A stretch of 64,000 nucleotides of DNA, taken from positions 1,612,001-1,676,000 of the forward strand of contig NZ_CP099975.1 in assembly GCF_024137965.1 (NCBI RefSeq), in the 5' to 3' direction. This document shows, one piece after another, positions 9,047-16,682 of this stretch. This DNA comes from Halomonas sp. Y3 (GTDB lineage Bacteria > Pseudomonadota > Gammaproteobacteria > Pseudomonadales > Halomonadaceae). Both the position numbers and the translations under genes were made by a program. The first letter of the stretch is position 1. The number at the start of each line of letters is the position of its first letter. Below the pieces are notes generated by a model. That model had not been told where the DNA came from. It did not search any database and worked only from the letters and a program-made list of their open reading frames with translations.

Positions 9047-10912
9047 TCAGCCCTGCTGGCTCTCCAGCCAGCCCAGCACACCCTCCAGGTGCGAGGCGAG
9101 CCCGGGGGCGCGCATCTCGCCCTGGATACGCGCCTCGCGGATCTCCTCCTCGCCCTGGAAGAAGAGCAGGCTGGGGGGGCCGAACAGGCCGTAGTGGTCG
9201 AGGAGCTCCCGGGTAGCGCTGCCGGAGTTCGTCACGTCGACGTCGATGCGGGCGAAGGCGGAGAGCGATTCGGCGACCCTGGGGTCGGGGTAGACCTGTC
9301 GCTCCATCTGCTTGCAGGAGATGCACCAGTCGGCGGTGAAGTGCACGAAGGTCGGGCGGCCGTCGTTCACCGAGGCGAGCGCCCGCTGCAGGTCGTCGAG
9401 GCCCGTCACGGTGGTGACCTCGGCGGGCTCCACCGCCGCCGCGCCGCCGCCACCGCCCAGGGTGGCCAGGGGGCGCAGCGGGTCATGGGCGCCGCTGGCG
9501 GCGCCCAGCACCAGGGCCAGGCCCCAGGCCATCAGCAGCAGGCCGGCGGCCTGGCGCACCCGGGGCCAGCCCTGGGGCAGGTTGACCGACATGGCACCCA
9601 GCGCCAGGGCGCTGCCGATGGCCAGGCCCGCCCACAGCAGCAGTGCCACCGCCGAGGGCAGCAGGCGCTCCACCAGCCAGATGGCCACGCCCAGCAGCAG
9701 GATGCCGAAGGCGATCTTGACGCCGTTCATCCAGGCGCCGCTGCGCGGCAGCAGGGTGGTGCCGAAGGTGCCCACCAGCAGCAGCGGTACCCCCATGCCG
9801 AGCCCCAGGGCGAGCAGCGCTGCGCCGCCCATCATGGCGTCGCCGGTGGTGGAGATGAATACCAGGGCACCGGCCAGGGGGGCGGAGACGCAGGGGGAGA
9901 CCACCAGCACCGACAGCGCGCCGGCGAGGGCCAGCCCGGCGGGGCCGCTTTGCTGGGCGCGGGCCTGCCAGGCGTCGATGCGTCCGGAGAGCCGAGGCGA
10001 GGTGCGCAGCTCGAAGGCGCCGAACATGGCCAGGGCGAAGAGGGCGAAGAGCAGCGCGAAGGTGATCAGTACCGGGGCGGACTGCAGCCGCGCCTGGAGG
10101 TTGAGGCCGGCGCCGAAGAGCCCCATCAGCACCCCCACGGCGGCATAGGTGAGCGCCATGCCGGCCACGTAGCTGGCGGAGAGCACGAAGGCCCGGGGGC
10201 GCCCGGGGTTCTGGCCGACGATGATCGAGGAGAGGATCGGCACCATGGGCAGCACGCAGGGGGTGAAGGTCAGCCCCAGGCCGGCCAGGAAGAAGAGCCC
10301 CAGGGCCAGCGGCAGGCTGGCATCGGCCATCAGCCGCTGGAAGCGCCCGTCATCGCTCTGGGGTGCGGCAGGGGCGGCGCCGGCGGCATCCTCGCCTGGG
10401 CTGGCGCTGTCTCCGCCGCCCGGGGCGCTGCCGTTGCCGCCCGCCAGGGCGGCGAAGGCCGCCGGGGCGGCGCGCTCCGGCGCCTCCAGAGCGACCCACT
10501 CCGGCGGATAGCAGAGGCCGGCGTCGGCGCAGCCCTGGAAGGTGAAGGTCAGCGGGAAGACGCCGCTGGCCCCCTCCTCAAGGGGCACCTCGATGACCAT
10601 GGTGTCGCGGAAGACGTAGACGTCGCCCATGAACTCGTCGCTGGTGAACTCGCCCTGGGGGATCTGCGGCTCGCCCAGGGCCACCGCCTCGGACGCCACC
10701 GCGAACTGATGACGGTAGAGGTAGTGCTCGGGCGTGACCTCCACGCCCACGTAGAGCGTCTCGCCGTCGTGCCAGGCGTCGGGCTGGAAGGCCTCCAGCA
10801 CGGGCAGGAACTGCTGGGAGCTGGAGGAGGAGAACCACTGCGCCTGAGCGGCCAGGGGCAGCAGCATCATCAGGAGCAGCGGGGCGAGGCGTCTGGCGAT
10901 CAAGTGGGGCAT
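9047..10912 (-). CDS. dsbD: Thiol:disulfide interchange protein DsbD
   Basis: A 621-residue inner-membrane protein that carries electrons from cytoplasmic thioredoxin to periplasmic DsbC/DsbG and cytochrome c maturation. In order: signal peptide (MPHLIARRLAPLLLMMLLP, cut near AQA), periplasmic alpha domain with CADAGLCYPP, an eight-helix membrane domain with cysteines in FTPCVLP and SPCVSAP, and a C-terminal thioredoxin-like domain with the CISC redox pair after FTADW. All three redox pairs are present. The ATG at 10912 is chosen because it begins the signal peptide; the upstream 63 codons are not family-like. It fits the caa3 oxidase and copper genes elsewhere in the window. Confidence 0.95.
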   Translation of the reverse strand: MPHLIARRLAPLLLMMLLPLAAQAQWFSSSSSQQFLPVLEAFQPDAWHDGETLYVGVEVTPEHYLYRHQFAVASEAVALGEPQIPQGEFTSDEFMGDVYVFRDTMVIEVPLEEGASGVFPLTFTFQGCADAGLCYPPEWVALEAPERAAPAAFAALAGGNGSAPGGGDSASPGEDAAGAAPAAPQSDDGRFQRLMADASLPLALGLFFLAGLGLTFTPCVLPMVPILSSIIVGQNPGRPRAFVLSASYVAGMALTYAAVGVLMGLFGAGLNLQARLQSAPVLITFALLFALFALAMFGAFELRTSPRLSGRIDAWQARAQQSGPAGLALAGALSVLVVSPCVSAPLAGALVFISTTGDAMMGGAALLALGLGMGVPLLLVGTFGTTLLPRSGAWMNGVKIAFGILLLGVAIWLVERLLPSAVALLLWAGLAIGSALALGAMSVNLPQGWPRVRQAAGLLLMAWGLALVLGAASGAHDPLRPLATLGGGGGAAAVEPAEVTTVTGLDDLQRALASVNDGRPTFVHFTADWCISCKQMERQVYPDPRVAESLSAFARIDVDVTNSGSATRELLDHYGLFGPPSLLFFQGEEEIREARIQGEMRAPGLASHLEGVLGWLESQQG

Positions 10913-11014
10913 CCTTATCCTGCGGGTGTCGGGGCGAGCTCGGACTAGAGACCCATGGCCGGCGGCGCGGTTCCCCGCGAGCGCGGCCGGGGCGCTGGAG
11001 TTCGCAGTGGTGCT

Positions 11015-11043
11015 AGGATAGCGCAGAAGCACGCGGCAGTCAG
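11015..11043 (-). promoter_or_regulatory. Candidate dsbD promoter
   Basis: On the minus strand CTGACT (11038-11043) and TATCCT (11015-11020) are 17 bases apart, each matching consensus at four of six positions. It lies about 100 bases upstream of dsbD in the divergent gap with the DUF2333 gene. Confidence 0.42.
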
Positions 11044-11121
11044 CGTGCCGAGTCCTGCGTCGTCTGCGCCCCATTGTCGCATCGCGCGGGCCTACCTTCA
11101 TTAGACAGGGATTATCACGAC

Positions 11122-12291
11122 ATGGCCTGGAAAAGCTGGCGCGCCGCCCGGCGCCGCAGGAAGGAGGAGGCGCTGGAGCGCCCCCGCTATGGCTGGATCT
11201 GGAAGCCGCTGCTGGCGCTGGCGGGGCTCTACCTGCTGGTCACCATCGCACTGGGGGTCTGGTGGAGCCAGCCGCCAGCCGCCTTCGACGTGGAGCAGGC
11301 GACCTTGGAGCGCCGCGGCGAGGCGGCCTATGCGCCCGGCGCCAGAGGGACGGTGAGCGTGGCGACCCTGGCCCAGAGCGTGGCCACCCTGCTGGAGAAG
11401 CCCGGCGGCTACCTGCGCAACGATATCGCCCCGCCGGGGATCTGGCTCGACAATATGCCCAGCTGGGAGCTCGGCGTGCTGGAGGAGTCGCGGCGCCTTG
11501 CCCTGGCCCTGCCGCAGATGGCCGGCGGCGACTCGGCGGCGCTCGTCGAGGCGCGGGAGGCGCTGCTGGGCGATGATCGCGACTGGCTCTACCCCTCCAC
11601 CGAGCAGCGCCTGGAGGAGGCGGTGGCCGCCCTGGATCGCAAGCTGGCCGCCCTGGATGACCCGGAGGCGGGCTTTCCGCCCGGCGCCGGCCTCGGCAGC
11701 TGGCTGGCGTCGGTGGCCGAGGGGCTCGATGACCTGGCCCTGCGCCTGGCGGCCAGCGTCGGGGGGCATGAGGCGCTGACCGAACTGGCCGTGGATACCG
11801 AGTCGCTGCCGCCGCCCACGCCCTGGTACCGGGTCGACAATATCTTCTTCGAGGCCCGGGGCAGCGGCTGGGCCCTGGCGCAGCTGCTGGAGGGCGTGCA
11901 GCGTGACCAGGCCGACGTGCTGGACGAGGCGGGCGTGCGCGGCGAGTGGGAGCGCCTGCTGGCCGAGCTGGAGATGACCCAGCGGCGCCTGTGGAGCCCG
12001 GTGGTGCTCAACGGCTCCGGCTTCGGCGTCTTCGCCAACCACTCCCTGGTCATGGCGCTGCATATGACCCGCGCCCGGGATCTGGCGGCGTCGCTGGCCG
12101 AGCGGCTGGCCGAGCCGCCGGCGGCCCTGGCGGCGCCGGCAGAGATCACCGAGACGCAGCCCGGCGAGGCGCTGCTCGAGGACTCGGTGGAGCCGTCCGA
12201 GCCCGTCGAGCCGCCGGTGGAGGCGGTGGAGCGCCTCGAGGAGGAGGTCGTCGAGCCGCCCCCCGAGGCGCTGGCTGCCCCGGAGGCCTAG
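11122..12291 (+). CDS. DUF2333 membrane protein
   Basis: About 389 residues with the start placed at the ATG at 11122 (MAWKSWRAARRRRK). A basic cytoplasmic N-terminus is followed by one transmembrane helix (about residues 27-47) and a large periplasmic region. The stretch around GGYLRNDIAPPGIWLDN and MPSWELGVLEESR is the hallmark of DUF2333, a family of unknown function known from Pseudomonas and Halomonas. The last 55 residues are an acidic, Pro/Glu/Val-rich tail. It stands alone, divergent from dsbD, and is closed by a strong hairpin at 12321-12352. Confidence 0.85.
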   Translation: MAWKSWRAARRRRKEEALERPRYGWIWKPLLALAGLYLLVTIALGVWWSQPPAAFDVEQATLERRGEAAYAPGARGTVSVATLAQSVATLLEKPGGYLRNDIAPPGIWLDNMPSWELGVLEESRRLALALPQMAGGDSAALVEAREALLGDDRDWLYPSTEQRLEEAVAALDRKLAALDDPEAGFPPGAGLGSWLASVAEGLDDLALRLAASVGGHEALTELAVDTESLPPPTPWYRVDNIFFEARGSGWALAQLLEGVQRDQADVLDEAGVRGEWERLLAELEMTQRRLWSPVVLNGSGFGVFANHSLVMALHMTRARDLAASLAERLAEPPAALAAPAEITETQPGEALLEDSVEPSEPVEPPVEAVERLEEEVVEPPPEALAAPEA

Positions 12292-12320
12292 GCCGGCCCG
12301 CCTGGGCCCACGCCTGAATG

Positions 12321-12352
12321 CAGCAGGGCCGCCCGGATGGGCGGCCCTGCTG
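12321..12352. terminator. 14-bp terminator hairpin
   Basis: CAGCAGGGCCGCCC (12321-12334) pairs perfectly with its complement (12339-12352) around a GGAT loop, between the convergent DUF2333 and ppa genes. It can work in both directions; a U-tract is lacking. Confidence 0.65.
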
Positions 12353-12394
12353 GGTCTGGCGGCTGGCGCCGACAGCGAAGTGAGAGGGGTACTC

Positions 12395-12925
12395 TCAGGC
12401 CTTGGCGTAGGCGGCGGCGGCCTTCTCGATGGCCTTGCGGGCGGCCTCGGCGCCTTCCCAGGACTCCACCTTCACCCACTTGCCCTTCTCGAGATCCTTG
12501 TAGTTCTCGAAGAAGTGGGCGATCTGCTGGCGCAGCAGCTCGGGCAGGTCGGTCACCTCCTGGACGTCGTCATAGAGGCTGGAGAGCTTGGGGTGGGGTA
12601 CGCAGACCAGCTTGGCGTCCTCGCCGGCCTCATCGGTCATGTTGAGCACGCCCACCGGGCGCGCGCGGATGACGCTGCCGGCCTGCACGGGGACGGGGGT
12701 CACCACCAGGGCGTCCAGGGCATCGCCGTCGTCGGCCAGGGTGTGGGGGATGAAGCCGTAGTTGGCCGGGTAGAACATCGGCGTTGCCATGAAGCGGTCG
12801 ACCAGCAGCGCGCCCATGTCCTTGTCGATCTCGTACTTGATCGGTGCGCTATGCGCGGGGATCTCGATCGCCACGTAGACGTCGTTGGGGAGGTCCTTGC
12901 CGGCGGGGATGTTATCGAAGTTCAT
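12395..12925 (-). CDS. ppa: Inorganic pyrophosphatase (family I)
   Basis: A 176-residue soluble pyrophosphatase, the usual length. [20 protein letters not shown] contains the Asp-rich metal-binding signature, and [16 protein letters not shown] matches the substrate-binding N-terminal half. It hydrolyses PPi to phosphate. The ATG at 12925 has AAGGAAG 6 bases upstream, so the 47 codons of open frame further upstream are not used. It lies near a PPi-dependent phosphofructokinase, the opposite use of PPi. The promoter at 12983-13012 is among the best in the window. Confidence 0.96.
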   Translation of the reverse strand: MNFDNIPAGKDLPNDVYVAIEIPAHSAPIKYEIDKDMGALLVDRFMATPMFYPANYGFIPHTLADDGDALDALVVTPVPVQAGSVIRARPVGVLNMTDEAGEDAKLVCVPHPKLSSLYDDVQEVTDLPELLRQQIAHFFENYKDLEKGKWVKVESWEGAEAARKAIEKAAAAYAKA

Positions 12926-12982
12926 CGTCGCTTCCTTGGGTTGGAAATCAGCCTGGTGTATCGCTGAGCGAAAATCCGCGAA

Positions 12983-13012
12983 ATTATACGGAGCGGGGGC
13001 GGCGATTACCAA
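12983..13012 (-). promoter_or_regulatory. ppa promoter
   Basis: The minus strand has a perfect TATAAT (12983-12988), and 18 bases upstream TTGGTA (13007-13012), four of six to consensus. The start codon of ppa lies about 57 bases downstream. Confidence 0.7.
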
Positions 13013-13045
13013 TGCGACATAGGTGACGGGCCGCTGCGGCTTTGG

Positions 13046-13079
13046 TTGACACCACGCGGGCGGCACAGACGTGTATCAT
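13046..13079 (+). promoter_or_regulatory. Possible promoter of the kinase-like gene
   Basis: A perfect TTGACA (13046-13051) is followed by TATCAT (13074-13079), but the 22-base spacing is too long for an ordinary sigma-70 promoter. The nearer TGTATC (13072-13077) gives 20 bases. It points away from the ppa promoter. Confidence 0.3.
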
Positions 13080-13162
13080 GGGCGCCGGCGGGGTCCGCCG
13101 GCTGGCGAGAGGTCGGCGTGAGGCCCCAGGGAAGATCCACCTTGCGGGTAAGGAGATGCCTC

Positions 13163-14890
13163 TTGGGATCTGCGCAGCTGTCCTTGAGTTACGGTCAGGC
13201 CTATGTGGCCCCGGAGCGCCGCCACCATCGCAGCTCCATGTCGGTGCGCTACCCGGACCTGGGGCAGCTCAACGCCAAGGGCGCCTGTGCGGTGATCAGC
13301 GACTCGATCCGCCGCAACTCCATGGCCAAGCAGGCCGGCGATCTCAGCGTGCGCGGCTTCCTGGCCGACTACTACTCCACCCCGGACCACTGGGACGTCA
13401 AGACCTCGGCGACCCGGGTGCTGCGCGCCCTCAACGGCTGGTGCTACAGCCAGAGCCAGTGCGTCGCCGAGGGCGGCTACGTCTCCTCGCTCTCCGCCAT
13501 GGTCTACCGCGGGCGCACGGCGCATCTCTTCCACCTCGGCGATACCCTGGTATTTCGCCTGCGCGGGGCCGAGTTCGAACAGCTCAGCCGCGACCATGTC
13601 ACCGACCTGGGCGGCTACCGCTACCCCTCCCGGGCCCTGGGCATGGATAACAGCATCGATATCGACTACGCCCAGTTCCCGATCAAGCAGGGCGATATCT
13701 TCCTCTTTACCACCCAGGCGGTGCTCGGCACCCTGATGCCCTCGGAGTACGTGCAGCTGATCCGCCAGGATGCCAGCGACCTCAACGCCGCCTGCGACCG
13801 GCTGGCCGGGGCTGCGGTGCAGCGGGCCCAGTCCCGGGGCTATGGCGCCGAGCAGTTCTGCTTCCAGCTGGTACGCATCGACGAGCTTCCCGACGAGCAG
13901 CCCGACCACCCCGGTCGCGCCTACGGCGACCTGCCGATTCCCCCCGAGCTCTCGCCGGGGGATCGTCTCGACGGCCTGGAAGTGCAGGCGGTGCTGTCGC
14001 GCACGGCCCAGTCCCGGGTCTACCGGGTCCGCGATATCCAGACCGAGCGCGAGATGGTGATGAAGGCGCCGAGCCCGGAGCTCTCCAACCGCAACGTCTA
14101 CCTGGAGCACTTCCTGCTGCAGCAGTGGGTGGTGGAGCGGGTCAAGTCCCCCTTCGTGGTGCGGATCATGGAGTCCTCCCGGCCGCGTCGCTACCTCTAC
14201 TACCTGATGGCCTACGTGGAGGGGGAGACCCTGACCGAGTGGGCAAGGCGCCACCCCCAGGCGACCCTGGTGCAGCGGCTGGACATCGTCAACCAGCTGG
14301 GCAAGGCCATCCAGGCCCTGCACCATCGCGACATCCTTCACCAGAAGATCTACCCGGGCAACGTGCTGATCGACACCCACGGACAGGTGCTGCTGACCGA
14401 CTTCAGCGCCTGCCGCACCCGCGACGGCGGGAGCCATGGCGACGCCAGGGACCTGCTGCGCCAGGTGGGACTGACCGAGCACAGCGCGCCGGAGTACGCC
14501 CTGGACGATTCGGTAGGGCGGCGCAGCGACCAGTACTCCTTTGCCTCCACGGCCTACTGGCTGCTGACCGGCGAGCTGCCCTACGAGCTGACGCCCAATC
14601 GGCTGCGCAGCCATACGGATCTCGAGCAGCTGGTCTACCGCAGCGCGCGCACCCGCAACCCGGAGGTGACGCCGGCCCTGGACGAGGCCTTGCGCCGCGC
14701 CCTGGATCCCCAGCGCTCGCTGCGCTTTCGGCGCATGTCGGAGTTCCTGCGCGAGCTGCGTCAGCCCCTCGCCGCCGTGCGCAAGGAGGAGCGCCCGGGG
14801 CCGCGGGTCTTCCGCGACTCCGGTCAGTTCTGGCAGGGCATCGCCGCCATCCTGCTGCTGCTGCTGGTGCTCTCCTGGCTGCTGCGTTGA
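13163..14890 (+). CDS. PP2C-like/kinase-like fusion, probably a double pseudoenzyme
   Basis: 575 residues from a TTG start with TAAGGAG 7 bases upstream. Residues about 1-240 align with PP2C phosphatases (HLGDTLVFRLRG around Asp127, then RDHVTDL), but the usual acidic motifs are missing: ISDSI stands where an ADG motif is expected and FTTQAV where a TDG is expected. Residues about 270-540 are kinase-like: Lys301 in MVMKAP is kept, but the catalytic HRD Asp is a Lys (HQKIYPGN, Lys395) and the DFG motif is DFS (413-415). A single helix at the C-terminus anchors it in the membrane. In Pseudomonas the related fusion is linked to nitrate assimilation; here it lies between ppa and pfp. Confidence 0.82.
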   Translation: MGSAQLSLSYGQAYVAPERRHHRSSMSVRYPDLGQLNAKGACAVISDSIRRNSMAKQAGDLSVRGFLADYYSTPDHWDVKTSATRVLRALNGWCYSQSQCVAEGGYVSSLSAMVYRGRTAHLFHLGDTLVFRLRGAEFEQLSRDHVTDLGGYRYPSRALGMDNSIDIDYAQFPIKQGDIFLFTTQAVLGTLMPSEYVQLIRQDASDLNAACDRLAGAAVQRAQSRGYGAEQFCFQLVRIDELPDEQPDHPGRAYGDLPIPPELSPGDRLDGLEVQAVLSRTAQSRVYRVRDIQTEREMVMKAPSPELSNRNVYLEHFLLQQWVVERVKSPFVVRIMESSRPRRYLYYLMAYVEGETLTEWARRHPQATLVQRLDIVNQLGKAIQALHHRDILHQKIYPGNVLIDTHGQVLLTDFSACRTRDGGSHGDARDLLRQVGLTEHSAPEYALDDSVGRRSDQYSFASTAYWLLTGELPYELTPNRLRSHTDLEQLVYRSARTRNPEVTPALDEALRRALDPQRSLRFRRMSEFLRELRQPLAAVRKEERPGPRVFRDSGQFWQGIAAILLLLLVLSWLLR

Positions 14891-14903
14891 TGCCCTTCGG
14901 GCC

Positions 14904-14970
14904 GGTGCGAGGTTCGAGGCGCGGGAACCTGGATCCTCGCACCTCGCACCTCGCACCTCGCACCTCGTCC
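14904..14970. repeat. Tandem CCTCGCA heptamer repeat with hairpin
   Basis: Four head-to-tail copies of CCTCGCA (14935-14962) follow an inverted copy, GGTGCGAGG (14904-14912). The repeats give several alternative pairing partners for the same upstream arm. The element fills the gap between the convergent kinase-like gene and pfp and may act as a terminator. A related GCGAGG/CCTCGC hairpin lies at 32429-32466. Confidence 0.65.
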
Positions 14971-14973
14971 CTG

Positions 14974-16230
14974 TCAGAGCGTAAACGCCGGCAGCTTGCG
15001 CTCGACCCGGTGAAGCGCCAGCTTGGCGACCCTCGGCAGGCCGTTCTCGAAGGGAGGGAAGTCCTCGCCCTGGATCAGCGGCGAGAGGTACTGGCGGCAC
15101 GCCTCGGTGATGCCGAAGCCATCCTCGCTGATGTACTCGGCGGGCATGAACTTCTCGCGGTTGGCGATCTCGGCCAGGGGCGCGGGCTCGATGGTCCAGG
15201 CGTAGGGGGCGTCGGAGGTGCGCTTGATGGCGGGCATCATGGAGTTCCTGCCGGCCACCGCCAGCTCCACCGCCTTCTGGCCCACGGCGTAGGCCTGCTC
15301 CACGTCGGTCCGAGAGGCCAGATGGCGGGCGGCGCGCTGCAGGTAGTCGGCCACGGCCCAGTGGTACTTGTAGCCGAGGTCCTGCTTGACCATGCCGGCC
15401 AGGGTCGGGGCCACGCCGCCCAGCTGGCGGTGGCCGAAGGCGTCGGTGTTGCCGGAGTCGGCGAGGAAGGTGCCGTCCTCGTAGCGGGCGCCCTCGGAGA
15501 CCACGATCACGCAGTAGCCGTACTTCTTGACCGCCTCGTCGACCCGGGCCATCACCGCGGAGCGATCGAAGGCCACCTCGGGGAAGATGATCAGGTGGGG
15601 CGGCTCGCCCTCGCCCTGGCCGGCGAGTCCGCCGGCAGCGGCGATCCAGCCGGCGTGGCGACCCATCACCTCGAGCACGAACACCTTGGTGGAGGTGGCG
15701 CACATGGAGGCGATGTCCAGGGAAGCCTCCAGGGTGGAGGTGGCGATGTACTTGGCCACGCTGCCGAAGCCCGGGGAGTTGTCGGTGATCGGGAGGTCGT
15801 TGTCCACGGTCTTGGGCACGTGGATGGCGGTGAGCGGGTAGCCGAGCTTCTCGGAGAGCTGGGAGACCTTGAGGCAGGTGTCGGCGCTGTCGCCGCCGCC
15901 GTTGTAGAAGAAGTAGCGGATATCATGGGCGCGGAACACCTCGATCAGCCGCTCGTACTGGGCGCGGTGGGTCTCGATGTCCTTGAGCTTGTAGCGGCAG
16001 GAGCCGAAGGCGCCGCCCGGGGTGTGACGCAGGGCCGCGATGGCCTCGTCGGACTCCCGACTCACGTCGATCAGGTCCTCGGTGAGGGCGCCGATGATGC
16101 CGTTGTGGCCGGCGTAGACCTTGCCGATCTGGTCCGGATGACGGCGGCAGGCCTCGATCACGCCGCAGGCGCTGGCATTGATCACGGCGGTGACGCCGCC
16201 GGACTGGGCGTAAAAGGCATTATGGGCCAT
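14974..16230 (-). CDS. pfp: Pyrophosphate-dependent 6-phosphofructokinase
   Basis: A 418-residue phosphofructokinase. NGGGDSADTCLK (GGD rather than the ATP-type GGxGS) and PKTVDND (Lys in place of the Gly of PGTIDND) are the accepted markers of PPi rather than ATP use. The enzyme interconverts fructose 6-phosphate and fructose 1,6-bisphosphate reversibly with PPi. EVMGRHAGWIAA is the substrate motif. The ATG at 16230 (MAHNAFYAQSGG) is the family-like start; the frame is open 38 codons further. No ATP-type pfkA is in the window. Confidence 0.92.
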   Translation of the reverse strand: MAHNAFYAQSGGVTAVINASACGVIEACRRHPDQIGKVYAGHNGIIGALTEDLIDVSRESDEAIAALRHTPGGAFGSCRYKLKDIETHRAQYERLIEVFRAHDIRYFFYNGGGDSADTCLKVSQLSEKLGYPLTAIHVPKTVDNDLPITDNSPGFGSVAKYIATSTLEASLDIASMCATSTKVFVLEVMGRHAGWIAAAGGLAGQGEGEPPHLIIFPEVAFDRSAVMARVDEAVKKYGYCVIVVSEGARYEDGTFLADSGNTDAFGHRQLGGVAPTLAGMVKQDLGYKYHWAVADYLQRAARHLASRTDVEQAYAVGQKAVELAVAGRNSMMPAIKRTSDAPYAWTIEPAPLAEIANREKFMPAEYISEDGFGITEACRQYLSPLIQGEDFPPFENGLPRVAKLALHRVERKLPAFTL

Positions 16231-16361
16231 GGGGCTGTTCCTGCTCCTGGTCGCTGCTGGTCGGTATAGGGGTTCAAGGCCGGAGGATTCTAGCCGAAAG
16301 CGGCCGAGGCTGCACCCGGCGCCCGGAGCTGTCGCAGATGGCACTACCGCTCAAGGCTGTT

Positions 16362-16541
16362 CCGGCGACAGGCCCTCGAGGGGGCGCTACGAGTACCTCC
16401 TTGTAGACTACCTCGGCCCTGCGGCACTCTCGCGTCCCGCTCCGCTTGCAGGACCGGTGCTGGCCATCCTTGGCCAGCCCGTTCTGAGTAATACTCCTCA
16501 CCCCTGGTCCTCGGACCCCCTCTCCGACCTGCCCCCGGCGC
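16362..16541. repeat. Intergenic palindromic repeat, long copy
   Basis: The left arm (16362-16388, with CCGGCGACAGG and CGAGGGGGCGCT) and the right arm (16514-16541, GACCCCCTCTCCGACCTG then CCCCCGGCGC) are imperfect inverted repeats. Between them sits an 8-bp hairpin, GCTGGCCA/TGGCCAGC with loop TCCT. A second, shorter copy with the same arms and central hairpin is at 41901-41998. The element lies in the 452-base gap between the divergent pfp and mpl genes. The rest of the gap holds their promoters and a small GTCGCG/CGCGAC hairpin (16628-16645). Confidence 0.7.
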
Positions 16542-16682
16542 CTTTCGCTGACGCCTATGGGGAAATGCGATAGCCCTGGCTGGGCGCTGGAGGGGCTCGG
16601 GGCGCCATGCTAGTCTCGCCACTTTCTGTCGCGGTCCAGCGCGACGGGAGACCGCGGTACCCCTTGGCAGTCAGGAGAGCGC

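Noticed and set aside
10913..11101. A 63-codon extension of dsbD
   Set aside because: The signal peptide begins at the ATG at 10912, and the extension overlaps the candidate promoter.
13046..13162. Upstream TTG start for the kinase-like gene
   Set aside because: That TTG is part of a TTGACA box and has no ribosome site; the TTG at 13163 has TAAGGAG at the right distance.
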